A DNA stretch of 64,000 nt, taken from contig WOAB01000583.1 in the NCBI GenBank assembly GCA_027886185.1, forward strand, positions 6,634,001 to 6,698,000, read 5' to 3'. This document shows, in pieces, positions 12,340 through 24,500 of the stretch. The notes below the pieces were generated by a model. It was not told where the DNA came from. It searched no databases and saw only the letters and a program-made list of their open reading frames with translations. Numbering within the stretch: the first letter of the stretch is position 1; each line of letters begins with the position of its first letter. The DNA is from Rheum nobile. Lineage: Eukaryota; Streptophyta; Magnoliopsida; Caryophyllales; Polygonaceae. Position numbers and translations under genes: made by a program.

Positions 12340-12975
12340 GCGGTCGCCGCCTGCCTTACGGCGGGCGCCGCCAGCACCACGGCGGTCGCCGGTGTTCGTG
12401 GCGGCGGTCGCCGCCGGCCTTACGGCGGACGCCGCTATGAACATCGGGAATTTTTACGAGAACTGAAATCTTACCAACGTCGATCGATTTGGTTCGTCTC
12501 TGCCTTGCTTTGGATTCTAAGCTTCTAAGGGCATCCAAAGCTTCTCTTTGCAACTGGAACGACACCAAATGGAACTCCGACGATCGCTTCAAAACTCCGG
12601 CGAGAACTCTGTTTTTTCGGCGAGAAGATTTTGAGGGTTTTGAGCTTTGATTTGTGCTCCAATCTGATCCCAAACCTTCTCTATTTATAGCCCCAGCTCG
12701 AGAGGATAAGAATGAGACGTGGAGGGCCATTAATGGCGCTGTCAGAGCTCACCGGCAATCATAGGCCTAGCCCCCTGCTACTCGGCGGCGGGCGCCGCGT
12801 TCCTCTCCAGGTCGCCGCTTCGAAGACACAGCGACGGCGGGCTAATGGCGGCGGTCGCCGCCACTGTGCGGCGGTCACCGCATCCTAGGCCACTTGTCCA
12901 GCTAGAAGGCGAGAGGAGGTTGTCGCGAAGCTTCCTGCGGCGGTCGCCGCCATACCCACGGCGGGCGCCGCCAGG
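12340..12975. repeat. GGCGGTCGCCG palindrome clusters in solo LTR
   Basis: Two clusters of GC-rich near-palindromes (12340-12440 and 12785-12975) bracket the minus-strand TATA box. They are conserved in the truncated copy at 1065-1660. Confidence 0.72.
12682..12690 (-). promoter_or_regulatory. TATA box of solo LTR
   Basis: The minus strand reads GGGGCTATAAATAGAGAAGG, a near-consensus plant TATA box. Confidence 0.65.
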
Positions 12976-13220
12976 TCAGCCTTATCCGATTAGCTTTTGG
13001 ATAATTTCGGCTTAACCCGGGATAAAAATAATCGTACACGAACGAGTATTAAGTCCCAAAGTACGTCGACTGTATATTATTTCACCGAGAAAAATATTAC
13101 AGAGATTGAGAACATTACAGAATGTCTTAAACTCTTCGAAATAAATCCGACGTACAAAATAGGCTTTCGGGAATAATCCCAAAACTCCAAAATATCCTTA
13201 CAGAAATACCGGGTATCACA

Positions 13221-13345
13221 TAAACTCTAAACCCTAAACTAGAAACCCTAAACCTATAAACCCTAAACCTGTAAACTCTAAACTAGAAACCCTAAACTCC
13301 TAAACCTTAAATGCATACACACTAAACCCTAAACATAAATAAAAG
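13221..13345 (+). repeat. Interstitial telomere-like repeats, right part
   Basis: This continues the telomere-like tract broken by the solo LTR, with further TAAACCCTAAAC variants before it fades into the GAATATCA array. Confidence 0.8.
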
Positions 13346-13369
13346 CACCAAAATTGATCGAACATGAAT

Positions 13370-14190
13370 ATCAAAAGCATTTGTATGAATATCACATCAA
13401 ACAATTTGAATACAAATTGCAAACTCTACAAACAACACCAAAATTGATCCAACATGAATATCAACAACATTATAATGAATATCAAATCGTAAAATTTGAA
13501 TATCTCAGAGCATGAAACCTACATCAAACATGAATATCAAAAGCATTTGTATGAATATCACATCAAACAATTTGAATATCAATTGCAAATAGTACAAAAC
13601 ACCAACAAAATACCAAAACTGATCCAACATAAATATCAACGAAATTATAGTGAATATCAAATCGTAAAATTTGAATATCAGCTACTCATAGCATGAAACC
13701 TACATCAAAATCATTTGTATGAATATCACATCAAATAATTTGAATATCAATTGCAAACAGTAGAAACAACACCAACAAAACACCAAAAACTGATCCAAGA
13801 TGAATATCTACAACATTAACATGAATATCACATTACAAGACATGAATATCAACTACTCAAAGCATGAAACTTACATCCAACATGAATATCAAAAATAGTT
13901 GTATGAATATCACATCATACAATTTGAATATCAATTGCAAACAGTTCAAACAACACTAACACAATTTTTCAATTCGATTCAAACATCTAAGATACTAGAA
14001 GTTTGAATCAAAATCACTTGGAGGTTGAAGATAATGCGTATGAATGACAAATTTGGGCAAAATATTTTGCATATCAAAACATGATGTGTGAATATCAAAT
14101 CCATAAAACTGAATATCATATACATAAATATCATATCAATATCATAACAGGAAGCGTGACTCTCAATAGCAAGAAATTCATCATTGAATA
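13370..14190 (-). repeat. Dispersed TGAATATCA motif array, right half
   Basis: ATGAATATCA recurs every 15-40 bp. Parts form a higher-order repeat of roughly 110-180 bp containing AAAAGCATTTGTATGAATAT. On the plus strand this is the complement of the TGATATTCAT array at 8930-10110, so the two halves face each other. Confidence 0.72.
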
Positions 14191-15003
14191 TCATAACCGG
14201 ACTATTGTTTCTTAATTAAACCTATAATAATAAAAATCATCAAATCTCAAAACCAAAATCACCTAATTTGTACCAAAATCGAACGTTTTACTCATTACAT
14301 GCCCTAAATTCAACCGAAAAATCGAAAGGATGGATGATCGAAAGGACAATCTCAAAACGAAAGGATAGATGGTCGAAAGGAACAAACTCAAAACGAAAAA
14401 ACTCAAAACGGGAAATCAAAAATATCGCAGATGTTCTAATCGAAAAGAACAAAATCAAATCGGGAAATTTGTACCTTTTCTGTTGAGATTTGTGGTTGGA
14501 GAACATTTTAACTTGAGGGAAGTCGACGACGGTCGGTGCAAGAGAGACAGGTTTGTAGCTTGAGGAGTCATTTCAATGGAGGACAGTTGAACTTCTAGAT
14601 CGAGAGAGAGAGGTCTTCGATCGAGGGAAAGAGATGAAGACGTGTGGGGAGTGGGGCGGTATGGGAGAGAGACACACAGCAGCGATGGATATGAGCGTAG
14701 AAGCGAGAAGACGACGACGATATTCTCCAGTCAACAATGGAGAGAGACGCAAGGAGGATATGAAAATGGGAGTTGAGAGTGCGACAAATGTGGAAAGAGA
14801 GATAATTGATATCCTGTGAATATCGTACAAAAGAATAATCTGGTATGGGTGATTTCACTCCCCAATTTTGTGCCTCTCTATATTAAATCTCAGCCATCCA
14901 CCCTACTCTAATCCAACGCGCTAGATTTATCCATCCGTTTTACTATAAAAGGTTGTTTCACTAGAGCATTAATATACATACATATATATATTTTCTTATA
15001 AAT

Positions 15004-15166
15004 TTAGCTTTACTTTTACTTGTTGCAACAAATACCGTTGAAAAAGTTTTTCCAGCTATGAAACTTGACAAGAGTTCATTTCACAATCAACATAGGGATG
15101 ATTTGATGAATGATTGTTTGATTGCATATGTTCAGAAATATGTAGTGAGATCTATTAAGATTGAAT
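15004..15166 (+). pseudogene. hAT transposase C-terminal dimerisation relic
   Basis: The plus frame reads a hAT dimerisation segment with NTVEKVFPAMK followed by NDCLIAY, closely matching TVERAFSAMK and TDCLVCY of the hAT relic at 17174-17710. Only about 54 codons remain, with no start and no upstream domains. The hAT C-terminus normally forms the transposase dimer. It lies just outside the MULE-like right end. Confidence 0.75.
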
Positions 15167-16300
15167 ATATTATTGTAAGATTTTAGGACATGACACCTTG
15201 AAAAATAAAATTGTAATAATAAAAAAATCATGTAAGTTATACTATTTTATATTTATCATAATAACAATTTTATGTTGGCTAGCGCTCAATAAAAATCATG
15301 CGTTCGCCAATGCATATATCAATAATCTCGTCCGAATATTAATCGGTGTCGCTTTACGTTCAGACGGGATACTTTATGTTCGCATTTTAGGTGAGACCCT
15401 CCTGATATATTTTTTTCATACAATATCGAGAAAAGGATTCATTCACTCATTTCTATTAGCATAATAATAACTCTATTCAAATAGAGTAAGTCCACCGTAT
15501 CTAAAATGAGCTCCATGGTTCATACATAACAAGGAACGGTTAGATGGACTTGAAGGGTAAAAAATTAATGCAATGGGCCTTTGCTTTGAGGTTGGCAGAG
15601 AAGAGGGATAAATGCACCTCTCTCTCTCTATCCCCCTCTCCTTCCTTCTAACTCCATAAATTTGATCCAACACATTCCTCATTTTCTAAGCATGTCCTCA
15701 CAAAATACACAGCTTTTCCCCATTGCTTAACTTCCCTTTTCAGCTCCTTCAATTGGTTAAGATGCAAAAATGTGCCCTAATTGGAAGTGACTTGTTTTTG
15801 TAATGTGGAAGGGCTATTATGATGTTGGCCCGGTTCATTCAGAGATATGTATAGTTACCAAGACGATTTGTATACATACTTAATTAATTAGTGTGTGTGT
15901 GTATATTGCACATCTTTAAATCTTGGTGGATATATATAATCTTTGATTGAGCCGTGCCAATATCTTAGTGCTCTTTCATAATCTCATTTTACTTCTCCCG
16001 CAAGTCAAGAGTTCATGATCAGGTTTGTTTTCCTTTCTCTATCTTTTCATTATGGATAAGCTAGCAAGTTAATGTTAGTTTGTGAAGCTAGCAGGAAGAA
16101 GGGTAAAAATGTATGTTAATTCAGCACGTAATTAGTTTAGTTGACTATACTAATTTAGTTTGACAAGTCATGTTCAATGTCCTAAAAAGATATATATATC
16201 CAAAAGTCTTGGTATTGAATTTACTAGAATTATCAAGTATCAAAATACTTTCGTGTTTCCCATTTTTATCCCAATTAATATTACTGTTGTTATGTACGTC
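15167..16300. other. AT-rich intergenic DNA, no gene seen
   Basis: No frame has recognisable similarity. Pyrimidine-rich tracts near 15615-15660 and a TG repeat at 15890-15902 are the only marked features. Confidence 0.5.
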
Positions 16301-16304
16301 TCAG

Positions 16305-16945
16305 GGGCGGGGATTCCCTATTATTTGTGGGGATTATCTGCTATGGGAGCGAGAATGAGGATTTTAAATGGAGATGAAGGTGGGGATGGGGCAAACACCA
16401 CATCCCACGTGGGGATGGGGACGGGGATAGAGCCCCCACGTATTATAGTCTTTTCATGGGTGAAATCAGGAGTTTGTGGTATTTTTTTCATATTTATAAT
16501 TTATAGTAGGTAATTGATTTTTTTATTTGAAAATATTGTGTAATAGACATTTATAAGTATTAGTACGCATGTACTATGAAATTTTAGGGACTTGTTTTTT
16601 ATTGAATTCAAGTCACGTATTATATTGTTGTATTTTGTTTGACAATGTAGATTAATTGAAGAATCATAACAGAAAATGAGTAAGAAAAATTTTGTGGGGG
16701 TTAAATGGAGATATTTATGGGGAACTTGTTTGACTATAAGGGGAGAAATCGCATGAATTTCCATGAAAAGACCCAAAACAAATATTAATTGAGAAAATTT
16801 AACGGGGACGAGGATTTGGTGGGGATGGGAACAACTTTAGTTCCCCACGTGGGGATGGGGACGGTGACAGAGAGTGTTTTTCTAAACGGGGACGGGAATA
16901 TTAGTCTTCATCCCGAACCCGTCCCGTTGACATGCCTAATCCGTT
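16305..16945. repeat. GGGGATGGGGACGGGG-rich element, likely MITE remnant
   Basis: Blocks rich in GGGGATGGGGACGG occur at 16306-16440 and 16800-16900. Each includes CCCACGTGGGGATGGGGACGG, and an AT-rich centre separates them. The right edge contains CCCGAACCCGTCCCGTTGAC. Such G-rich blocks are common in short non-autonomous plant transposons. I see no clear inverted termini, so the class is open. Confidence 0.4.
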
Positions 16946-17173
16946 CACACCAAATTAGCTCCCTTGGCAAAAAGATATCCTAAAGAGGAAGGATAGTGAT
17001 CCTCAGTGGCGGAACCATAACATTTTAAAAGAGGGGGCCCAAAATATTACTATAAAATAATAAATAAAAGTAGCTACAAAAGAATTCATTACTACTAATA
17101 AATAACCAACTATATAATATTAAACAAAAGTAGTTATAAAAGAGTTCATTACTACTAATAGATAATCATCGAG

Positions 17174-18735
17174 TCACTGTATATCTTGCGGCGATAAAGC
17201 AGGTAGATCCAGTTTGCGGGTTCTCATATTCTGAAAATGCTGCATAATAACTTCATTATCAAGGCTTCTAAAAACATCTCTCTCAATATAGCACACCAAA
17301 CAATCAGTAAGAAAGTCATCTCCCATCTTGTTACGCAAATCTATCTTGACAATCTTCATCGCAGAAAAGGCCCTTTCCACTGTAGCAATCGCAACTGGTA
17401 ACACCAAAACCAACTCAATAACACGATATACCAAGTGAAATGCATTGTTGTATCCTACCTCAACCATATTTCTAGCAACCTCTCCAATATCTTGTAGTAT
17501 ATAAAAAATTTCATTTTCTCTCATCTCATAAATCCACATCTTCAGTTGTTCCTTAAGCTCCATTTGATCACACAGTAAGAACTCTTGTGGATAAAACTCT
17601 GCAAGTCGAAGTATCTTTGACTCGTTGAAGTTGGAGAATGAATTCTTAGGATCAAGACATCCAATACATGTGAGTAATTCTGTGTTTGACTCACTGAAAC
17701 GATTCTCCATCTCTTGACCAATTTGGTCAATAACCTACAAGAATTGTGACAAAGTTGATTGAGCCTATAGAAGAAAAAGCTCATACAAATTCTCTTAACC
17801 AACAAGAAGATACTAATTAGGCTACGTGAGGTAAGTCATAATAGTAAATCAACAATCTAAGTCCTAGTGAGTAGTGACACACAACATACTAAAGAATAAA
17901 GTACTTATTAACAAAAACAATTCAATAGATAATATAGAAAGGGTAAAGTACCTGGCAAAATATATCAACTCGAAAGTGGTGGTAATTTGTTGTAGCACAT
18001 CTCGAACGAAAGCGATCTTGAACATTGTCTTCCATGTTAAGAATGATAATATCATTTTTGGCACAAAAGTTGTTAACACCTTCTAAGAGCTCATCCCATC
18101 CATTCTCCCTCAATACTTGCAATTTTCTCTTAGTGTTTTGTATCAAACTCACGGCCTCAATAATATTTTGATCCTTTTGTTGCAAGAATTGTGACAAAGC
18201 ACTTGTCAGGCCCAATACTAGCTTCATCAAGTGAGCAATAAAAACAAATTGATAACTCTCCATTTTTTCGACAAGGCTAGAAGCAACTCCTCGAGTTTTC
18301 AAGTCGGTTCCATCATGAAATATATTTTCAAGGACTTGGATGGTTGAGGACCACAAATATAGAAGACGAACAATGGTTGTAAAGTGTGAACCCCAACACG
18401 TAGCTCTTGGCCGAACTAAAGTAGTCTCTTGATTCAGTCCTCTCCCGGTAGAAATTTGACCATTTGCTAACCTTTCTACCATGCATTCATGTTGCTTTTG
18501 CCGGAATTCATCCTTTCTTTTGCAAGAAGCTCTAACCATGTTCGTAATCATAGACAAATACTCAAAGAAATCACTCACATATTGATTTTTTTGTGCAACG
18601 GCCACAACAAGTAATTGGAGTTGGTGAGCAAAACAATGAATGTACCTTGCACATGGATTTGCATTCAGTATAAGAGTCTTCAATCCATTAAGTTTGCCTC
18701 GCATATTGGAAGCTCCATCATAATCCTCTAGTTAT
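17174..18735 (-). pseudogene. hAT-family transposase relic (TTF-type/hAT dimerisation protein)
   Basis: Two minus-strand frames together give the C-terminal two thirds of a plant hAT transposase. The upstream frame (about 18735-17922) begins within GASNMRGK and includes CARYIHCFAHQLQL, PRATCWGSHFTTI and further conserved core. The downstream frame (17710-17174) carries the dimerisation domain with VERAFSAMKIVKIDLRNK and DCLVCYIERD. They are separated by about 210 bp with stops, so the gene is broken, and the N-terminal zinc finger and start are missing. The intact enzyme would cut and rejoin element ends as a dimer in the nucleus. No terminal inverted repeats were found nearby. Confidence 0.85.
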
Positions 18736-19058
18736 CTCAAAGTTAGAGATAACGCATTACAAAATTTGTGACTATATTAAGTTTTTGTATTGTGTTGTGG
18801 AAAAATCTCAATGTTGGAGGATTTTTATTAAATGTGTTCTTATCACTATTTTGATGTCTTTTTTTTACGCACCTTAACTAATAGGGAAATTCGTATTTTA
18901 CAACAAATTGTAAGGGTGAGTCCTTGCAACAACTGTATAGCCTCAATGAGAAGGGTTGTATATAAACGAAATCAGTGAATTGTAGCCAAAACTTAGAACT
19001 AGCTATTTTATTTTTTATTTTTTGGTCGATGTCTAGGAGCTGGATTTTTAGAAGATTT

Positions 19059-19831
19059 TGTTGGAACTCATTTTAACATGTGGCGCCGGCCACAATTCCG
19101 GTGGGCTCCGGCCATTGTCAACACCGGAAAGTGGAAGCATTGGCTTCCTCTACGCGAGCACATTCTCGTAGTGTACTCATACGACAAAAATGATTTCCGT
19201 TTGAATGAGAAATGGAGGCCCAAAATAGCTTGCATGAAGTGTAAGATTTGGGAAAAATGTGGGGAACAAAGTGCATCCCACATTGGAAGTTTGGAGATAA
19301 ATCTCCTAGTATATATAAGGGGAATATGGACCTAAGGGTGTGGCCTTGGGTCATTACCCATTTTCAATGGGGAGAGGACCTAGCTTATCAAGCCCATACG
19401 CGCGCCGAGCCGAATCACGTCGGATCGGGCAAGATCTGTAACATCCTCCACATAAACACCAAAGACCTGTAACGTCCAAATGTAGATTGGTAACCTCTGA
19501 TTCCACAAATATAGAATCGTTCAATCCTCCTCTCTCTCTCTGTTTTTTTCCAAAATAAAATCGAGTCTGAGAGTACACGCAGATCCGTGGGTTCGTTAGC
19601 TCTTGTTACTGGGTTGTGCGGTTCAAGAGATCGTCGCAGTTGTATCCTGGGATTCGGAACGTCAAGAACCGTCACACTACGGGGCATTTTCAGAATTAAG
19701 GAAAGAGATTTCGGTCTCGACTCTGCATCCGTTCTTCGTTCGGTATTTCTAAACTTCGGATTTCCTTAATTCATATTCGTATATTTGCAGTTTAAAGCTT
19801 TCGTATGCATATAGGAAATTATGTTCCTACA
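19059..19831 (+). mobile_element. Solo LTR, probably Copia type, TSD GATTT
   Basis: The 773-bp block starts TGTTGGAAC, ends GTTCCTACA and is flanked by GATTT at 19054-19058 and 19832-19836. The termini form a short inverted repeat (TGTTGGAAC / TGTAGGAAC). A plus-strand TATA motif lies at 19310-19317. Small size and TGTTGG start fit Copia LTRs; no internal domain is present to prove it. Confidence 0.88.
19310..19317 (+). promoter_or_regulatory. TATA box of the solo LTR
   Basis: CTAGTATATATAAGGGG lies about 250 bp into the LTR, a usual U3/R boundary position. Confidence 0.6.
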
Positions 19832-19836
19832 GATTT

Positions 19837-21420
19837 TTGGATAGGCGTAGGTTCTTTTTGGTAGGTGTTTTAACTATTATTTAAAACCTCCTAAAACCTA
19901 GTTGGTTATTTGATAAGAATATATTATATGACTTTTTCGGTAGGTTTTATCTTTGAAATTAAGAAAAAAAATCAATTAATATAAATTTATATTAATATTG
20001 TAAGTCAAATTTCTCTAACCTTCTAAAACTTTCAAAAATATTTCTACCCATTGATTTTTATTTTTCAGTATTTAGCTTCCTCAAAAACCTACTAAAACCT
20101 CCCCTTCCTAAAAATATTTGTTTTACCCAATAATTAATTTGAATGGAATTTAAATCTATAAACCTACAAAACCCTTTAAGACATGCGCCGAACACACTCT
20201 AAACCCTGACCTCCAACTTCGAATACCCTAAACCCCAAGTCCCAACAAATCCTTTCGGATAAAAACCTCTATTCTGATTTGGTTAGCTATGCCTCCCAGG
20301 GGTTGTCCAACAATCACTGAAATCTAAAAATGGATGAATATTTTTTATCCACTGAACCAATTTTGTCCAAGAACTTCAATTCATTAACTAAACTGAGTAT
20401 TTACTTATATTTTTGGTCAATTACACCTAACTATTTGAACTGGTTTTTGAACCTATGCTTAATGTTCATTTGACAAATAAATTCTCGCGAAGTAGGATAA
20501 AATATTTATGTTTGGTTGATAAAAAAATTGACAGAAATTCACAAGAAGATATCTTCCTGCAAAACACAGAACGTAGACTTACTCCCCTAAATTAGTTCTA
20601 CTTCCAACATTTTACATATAAAATCTCAACTTCTTCCATTTTAATTTATGCAATTTAAAATTCAACCAAACACATTTTTTTCCAAAATCCCCGAAATTAA
20701 TTGAAGTAACTTACAATTCTAAGGTTCAACCAAACGAGCATTTATATTTTTAAAACGGAAATCAAACCGAAAACATACTGAACTTTTGTTAACCATTAAT
20801 TAGGTGTATGATCATGGTCAGTGAATTAGCCAATTTAAACAACTCTGTAAAACCCCATACCTACCAAAACGTCGTAATAGTCATAGAACAAATGTCTTTA
20901 CTTTCCTATGCGGTATGCATAGAGGTTGAAAAGAGGCTGGAGTGAAGAAGGAACATGTACAAATCTATAAAACCATAAAGAATGCAAACAAGGATTTGGA
21001 GAGAGGAGTAATTGCGTGGCGTTTGGGACTCTTTTTGACATCTTTGATGAACAAAACTTGACAAGGCAGAGACTTGCCTTTCTGCAGTCAGACAAAGATT
21101 CCCTCCAAATTTACTCCCCACCAACCCACCCTTGTTTTCCATCTTCAACTCTACACACTCATTCATTACTACCACTGCAAAATTTCAATACTACAGCTTA
21201 TACTAGAGAACCACTGCCCCTTTGGTCCTCTTAACAGAGCAATCAATGCTTCTAATTTTGGCAGTTTCAAACCCACTTGCACAAAACTGCCAAACATACA
21301 AACACTCTTTGAGATTTGATCTGAAACTAACACAATAGACAAGCCACTAGAATTTGCCCATATATAGTTTGCCCCAAAGTTCCACCAGATCAAATAAAAA
21401 CCTACCAGGGAGAGCATATA
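19837..21420. other. Intergenic DNA downstream of the SR45a-like gene
   Basis: No recognisable coding sequence is seen. The part nearest 21596 presumably includes the 3' untranslated region of the minus-strand gene, whose end I cannot place. Small frames around 20900-21320 have no known similarity. Confidence 0.45.
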
Positions 21421-21596
21421 GTAGAACTACACTACTAAGTCTTAACTTGAATCATCCTACAGGTTTTTTTAGCAGAGTAAAGCTTAGAAAGCCATGATAT
21501 AAAACAAGGAATACGATTGCGACATTGTTAACAAAAGGCAGTTCACAAACAAGCCCAAGGCAAAAGCAAGCACGAAGCAACCTACACAAGCACGTC

Positions 21597-24500
21597 TTAT
21601 CTGCCATATGCACCAGAGCGACGCCCATAACCGCTATCATAAGGAGAGTATGACCTTGATCTCTCCCTCCTTGACCTGGCGTAGGGAGAACGCCGAGGTG
21701 AATACCCACGACTTCCACGATAAGGTGGTGATCGCCTTGGAGATCTCCTGTAGTCATAGTCATCCCGTCCATAGCCACCACGGTTTCGACCGCGGTCACC
21801 ACGAAAGCCTACCATACAAACAAGTATTTCAACACGGTTAATGGCAGAATCTCTAATTTAGTTTTGAATCATTGACAGGAGTTGGAGATGATGAAACACT
21901 TACCTTCTCGTTTGTTCAAACCAAGGTAATTTCCAGGTGTGGGAGTCCTTGGGCGTTTCCTCCTTGACTGGAAACAGAATAAACCACCTTACACGTCTAA
22001 ATTATAGGGTAGTGCAGAAAAAAGAGACAAAGCATAACCAGTGGAAGAGAGGAGGTTATATCTTCCTCTTTTTTCATTTTCTTGGGAGGGGGTGCAGAGG
22101 AGTAAAAGCAAAGGATAATAAAGAAATATACATACAAAAAAAGACAATCAGTGTTGAGGAATAGCAGAGCATGAACCACATCGAGAAAGGAGAATTAACA
22201 AAGCACTGATAAGCAATATCAGTTTGGAATACCACAAGTGCCTGATTAGAATTGTTGATTGTTGAAAATATCCGTTCGTTAGTTGTCACACTTGATGATG
22301 ATGATGAGAACAGAGGTTGTTTAGTTGGTGGTGGCATAATTTGCTATGTTTAGTTGATCAGATGCATGAGAAATTTGTTTAGCTGGCCATTTGATCAAGC
22401 TGTTTGTCAAAAGTTGAGATGGATGAACTCATCATCATTGATTGCTGCCAACAAAGCTGATGCAATGTAGTCTGAATGTAACCAAATACTGCAAGGTTAA
22501 AAACACAGCCAAGCAATCCAGTACCCATCATGTAATTAAAAAGTTATGACTCCAAAGAAATACCTTTTCAACAGTTATGTAACGACCCTCAAGGACTGAC
22601 TGGTTCAGGTATTTGATGCAACGGTCAGCATCCTCGAGAGAATTCATGGTTACAAATGCAAAGCCACGGGATATTTGGGTCCTTGGCTCCACAACCAGAA
22701 ACACAGAGCTTACCTGACAAGCTCAATCTTAGTACATATTAGTATATTACCACTTCAAAAAAATAACCCCCATCCATTCCTGGATGATAAAAATATTAAT
22801 GAACAAAAGTAAATAAATATTGGAGTCAAAATTGATCAACTTACTTTCCCTTCCTTGCCAAAGTGATCCTTAAGATCCCTCTCAGTTACTCTAGATGACA
22901 AGCCAGTGACAAATAATGTGTTCCCAGGATTCCTGACTTCATCTTCCCTGGAAGAGAATTACAAAATAAGTTTTTATTAACATAATGCAAGGGCAACACA
23001 GTGAGAAGGGTGCTAATTTACCTTCCATAACCCCGTGACCTGGATCTGGATCGAGAACGGGACCTACGTTTTTCAGGTGATCGAGATCTTGAAAGTAACC
23101 TTGGCCTTGATAGAGATCTTGATCGACCTTTTCTAGGTGATGGAGATCGAGAATACCTACTAACAGTAGCATTATGAGCCACTATGACCACATTGATATG
23201 AATCATGCACAAACTCACTGTGATGCATAATATAAAAGCAAGATTAATCACATGTGCACCACTTCCATAAGATTGACAAATCATTCTCCCAAAAAAATAC
23301 AATACAAGGGTTTTTCATGATAGCATTCCCGCAAGATACAGAGTGAGTTACCAATTTGAGTCTGAAGACTCAACTTCAATCGGTAGTCCAAATCAATAAC
23401 AAATATACCAACACTTTATCAATTTACCAGATTTCCAACCAAAAGATTTTCATAAACAATTTTAGTTCGTTCCTGCAAGCGTTTTGAGTATATTAATCTT
23501 GGACCCACAATATTTTCTGTTTCCTACAATCCCGACCTGTTCATTTTTTATTAAAAGGAAACTGCATAAGCAAATAAAACAGAAACCGTGTACCATTCCA
23601 TATGGATAGCAATACACAAGAAAAAATCATCAGTAACAAAAAACTTCATTTAATTTCAATTTACTGGAAACCAAACAACAGAAAATGGCAAACCATTCAC
23701 CAATAGTCCCCACAAGAACATTCTCCATTTTTAAAATGATGAAAGCGGTTTGTATCACGAATCGAAATTTCTCTCTGCTCAAAATTCGATATGAATTTTA
23801 TAACAGTATGGCAATCCCCACATATTCTAAGATTCTTGATAACACGAAGAGGATGGCCTGGGGGAGTATTCAGGATACCAAAAGCAACAGCTAACTTCTC
23901 ACTGTGTCCACAAAGGATGAGCTCTTTGTCCTGCTCCTCAACATCTTGCAAAACAAAGTCAGTCTTGGGAGCTAAACCCAGCTTCTTCATCTCCATATTC
24001 AAGACATCCAGCTTTTCAAGAATTTGTGTCATATGTGGGAATGATTTGTCCCCTGCAAGAAGCATGTGTACTTTGTTTTTTAGCTCAATCCAACTGCACC
24101 CCGGATTTTTCTTCAACCCTTTCTCCTTCATCAAATTCCTAACTCTTGCTTCTTCCTTCCACATTCCCTTGGATGCATACATGTTAGCCAGGATAACATA
24201 GTTGCCAGGATTCCCTGGTTCTAACTCAAAAAGTTCAGCAGCTGCAATCTCAGCCAGCCTCACATTGTTGTGGACTCTACATGAACCAAGCAAAGATCCC
24301 CAAACACATGCATCTGGTTCAAACGGCATATCTTTAATCATGGAATAAGCCTCGTCAAGCCTTCCAGCACGGCTGAGAAGATTCACCATGCAAGCATAAT
24401 GCTCCCCTTTAGCTTCAACCCCGTGTTCTTTGCGCATGTTATTGAAATAATACCAACCTTCGTCTGTCAAGCCTTTCTGACTACAAGCAGATAGCACACA

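Larger units (their letters stand above)
10735..13220 (-). mobile_element. Complete solo LTR (family A), TSD TAAAC
   Basis: The block begins TGTAACACCCCC and ends GGGTATCACA, with the 5-bp duplication TAAAC at 10730-10734 and 13221-13225. No internal coding region, primer site or second LTR occurs inside, so it is a solo LTR of 2486 bp left by recombination. On the minus strand it starts TGTGATACCC and has a TATA box reading GGCTATAAATAG at 12682-12690, fixing the orientation. GC palindromes of the GGCGGTCGCCG type cluster upstream (12785-12975) and downstream (12340-12440) of that box. Short open frames inside it have no recognisable product. Confidence 0.92.
8173..14971. mobile_element. Degenerate MULE-like element with inverted ends and an inserted LTR
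   Basis: The left end (8173-8253) and the reverse complement of the right end (14890-14971) align over about 80 bp with gaps. Shared blocks include ATGCTCTA near each terminus, AGTAAAAC or GGTAAAAC, and GCGTTGGATT. Inside are a FAR1/MURA-type zinc-knuckle relic, two flanking arrays of a TGATATTCA motif in opposite orientation, and telomere-like DNA with an inserted solo LTR. Without that LTR the element is about 4.3 kb. AT-rich flanks give no convincing 9-bp target duplication, so MULE assignment is moderate. Confidence 0.55.

Noticed and set aside
12063..12730. Minus-strand frames in the solo LTR as genes
   Set aside because: They lie in the LTR promoter and GC-palindrome region, and the truncated copy at 1-1891 does not keep them in frame.
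10610..13345. A true chromosome end
   Set aside because: The CCCTAAA units are diverged and short, and non-telomeric sequence lies on both sides.
16305..16945. A G-quadruplex promoter
   Set aside because: Usually only three close G-runs per block and no gene follows; a MITE remnant is simpler.
21452..21802. A 116-aa minus-strand frame near the end of the SR45a-like gene
   Set aside because: It is an out-of-frame shadow of the last exon.
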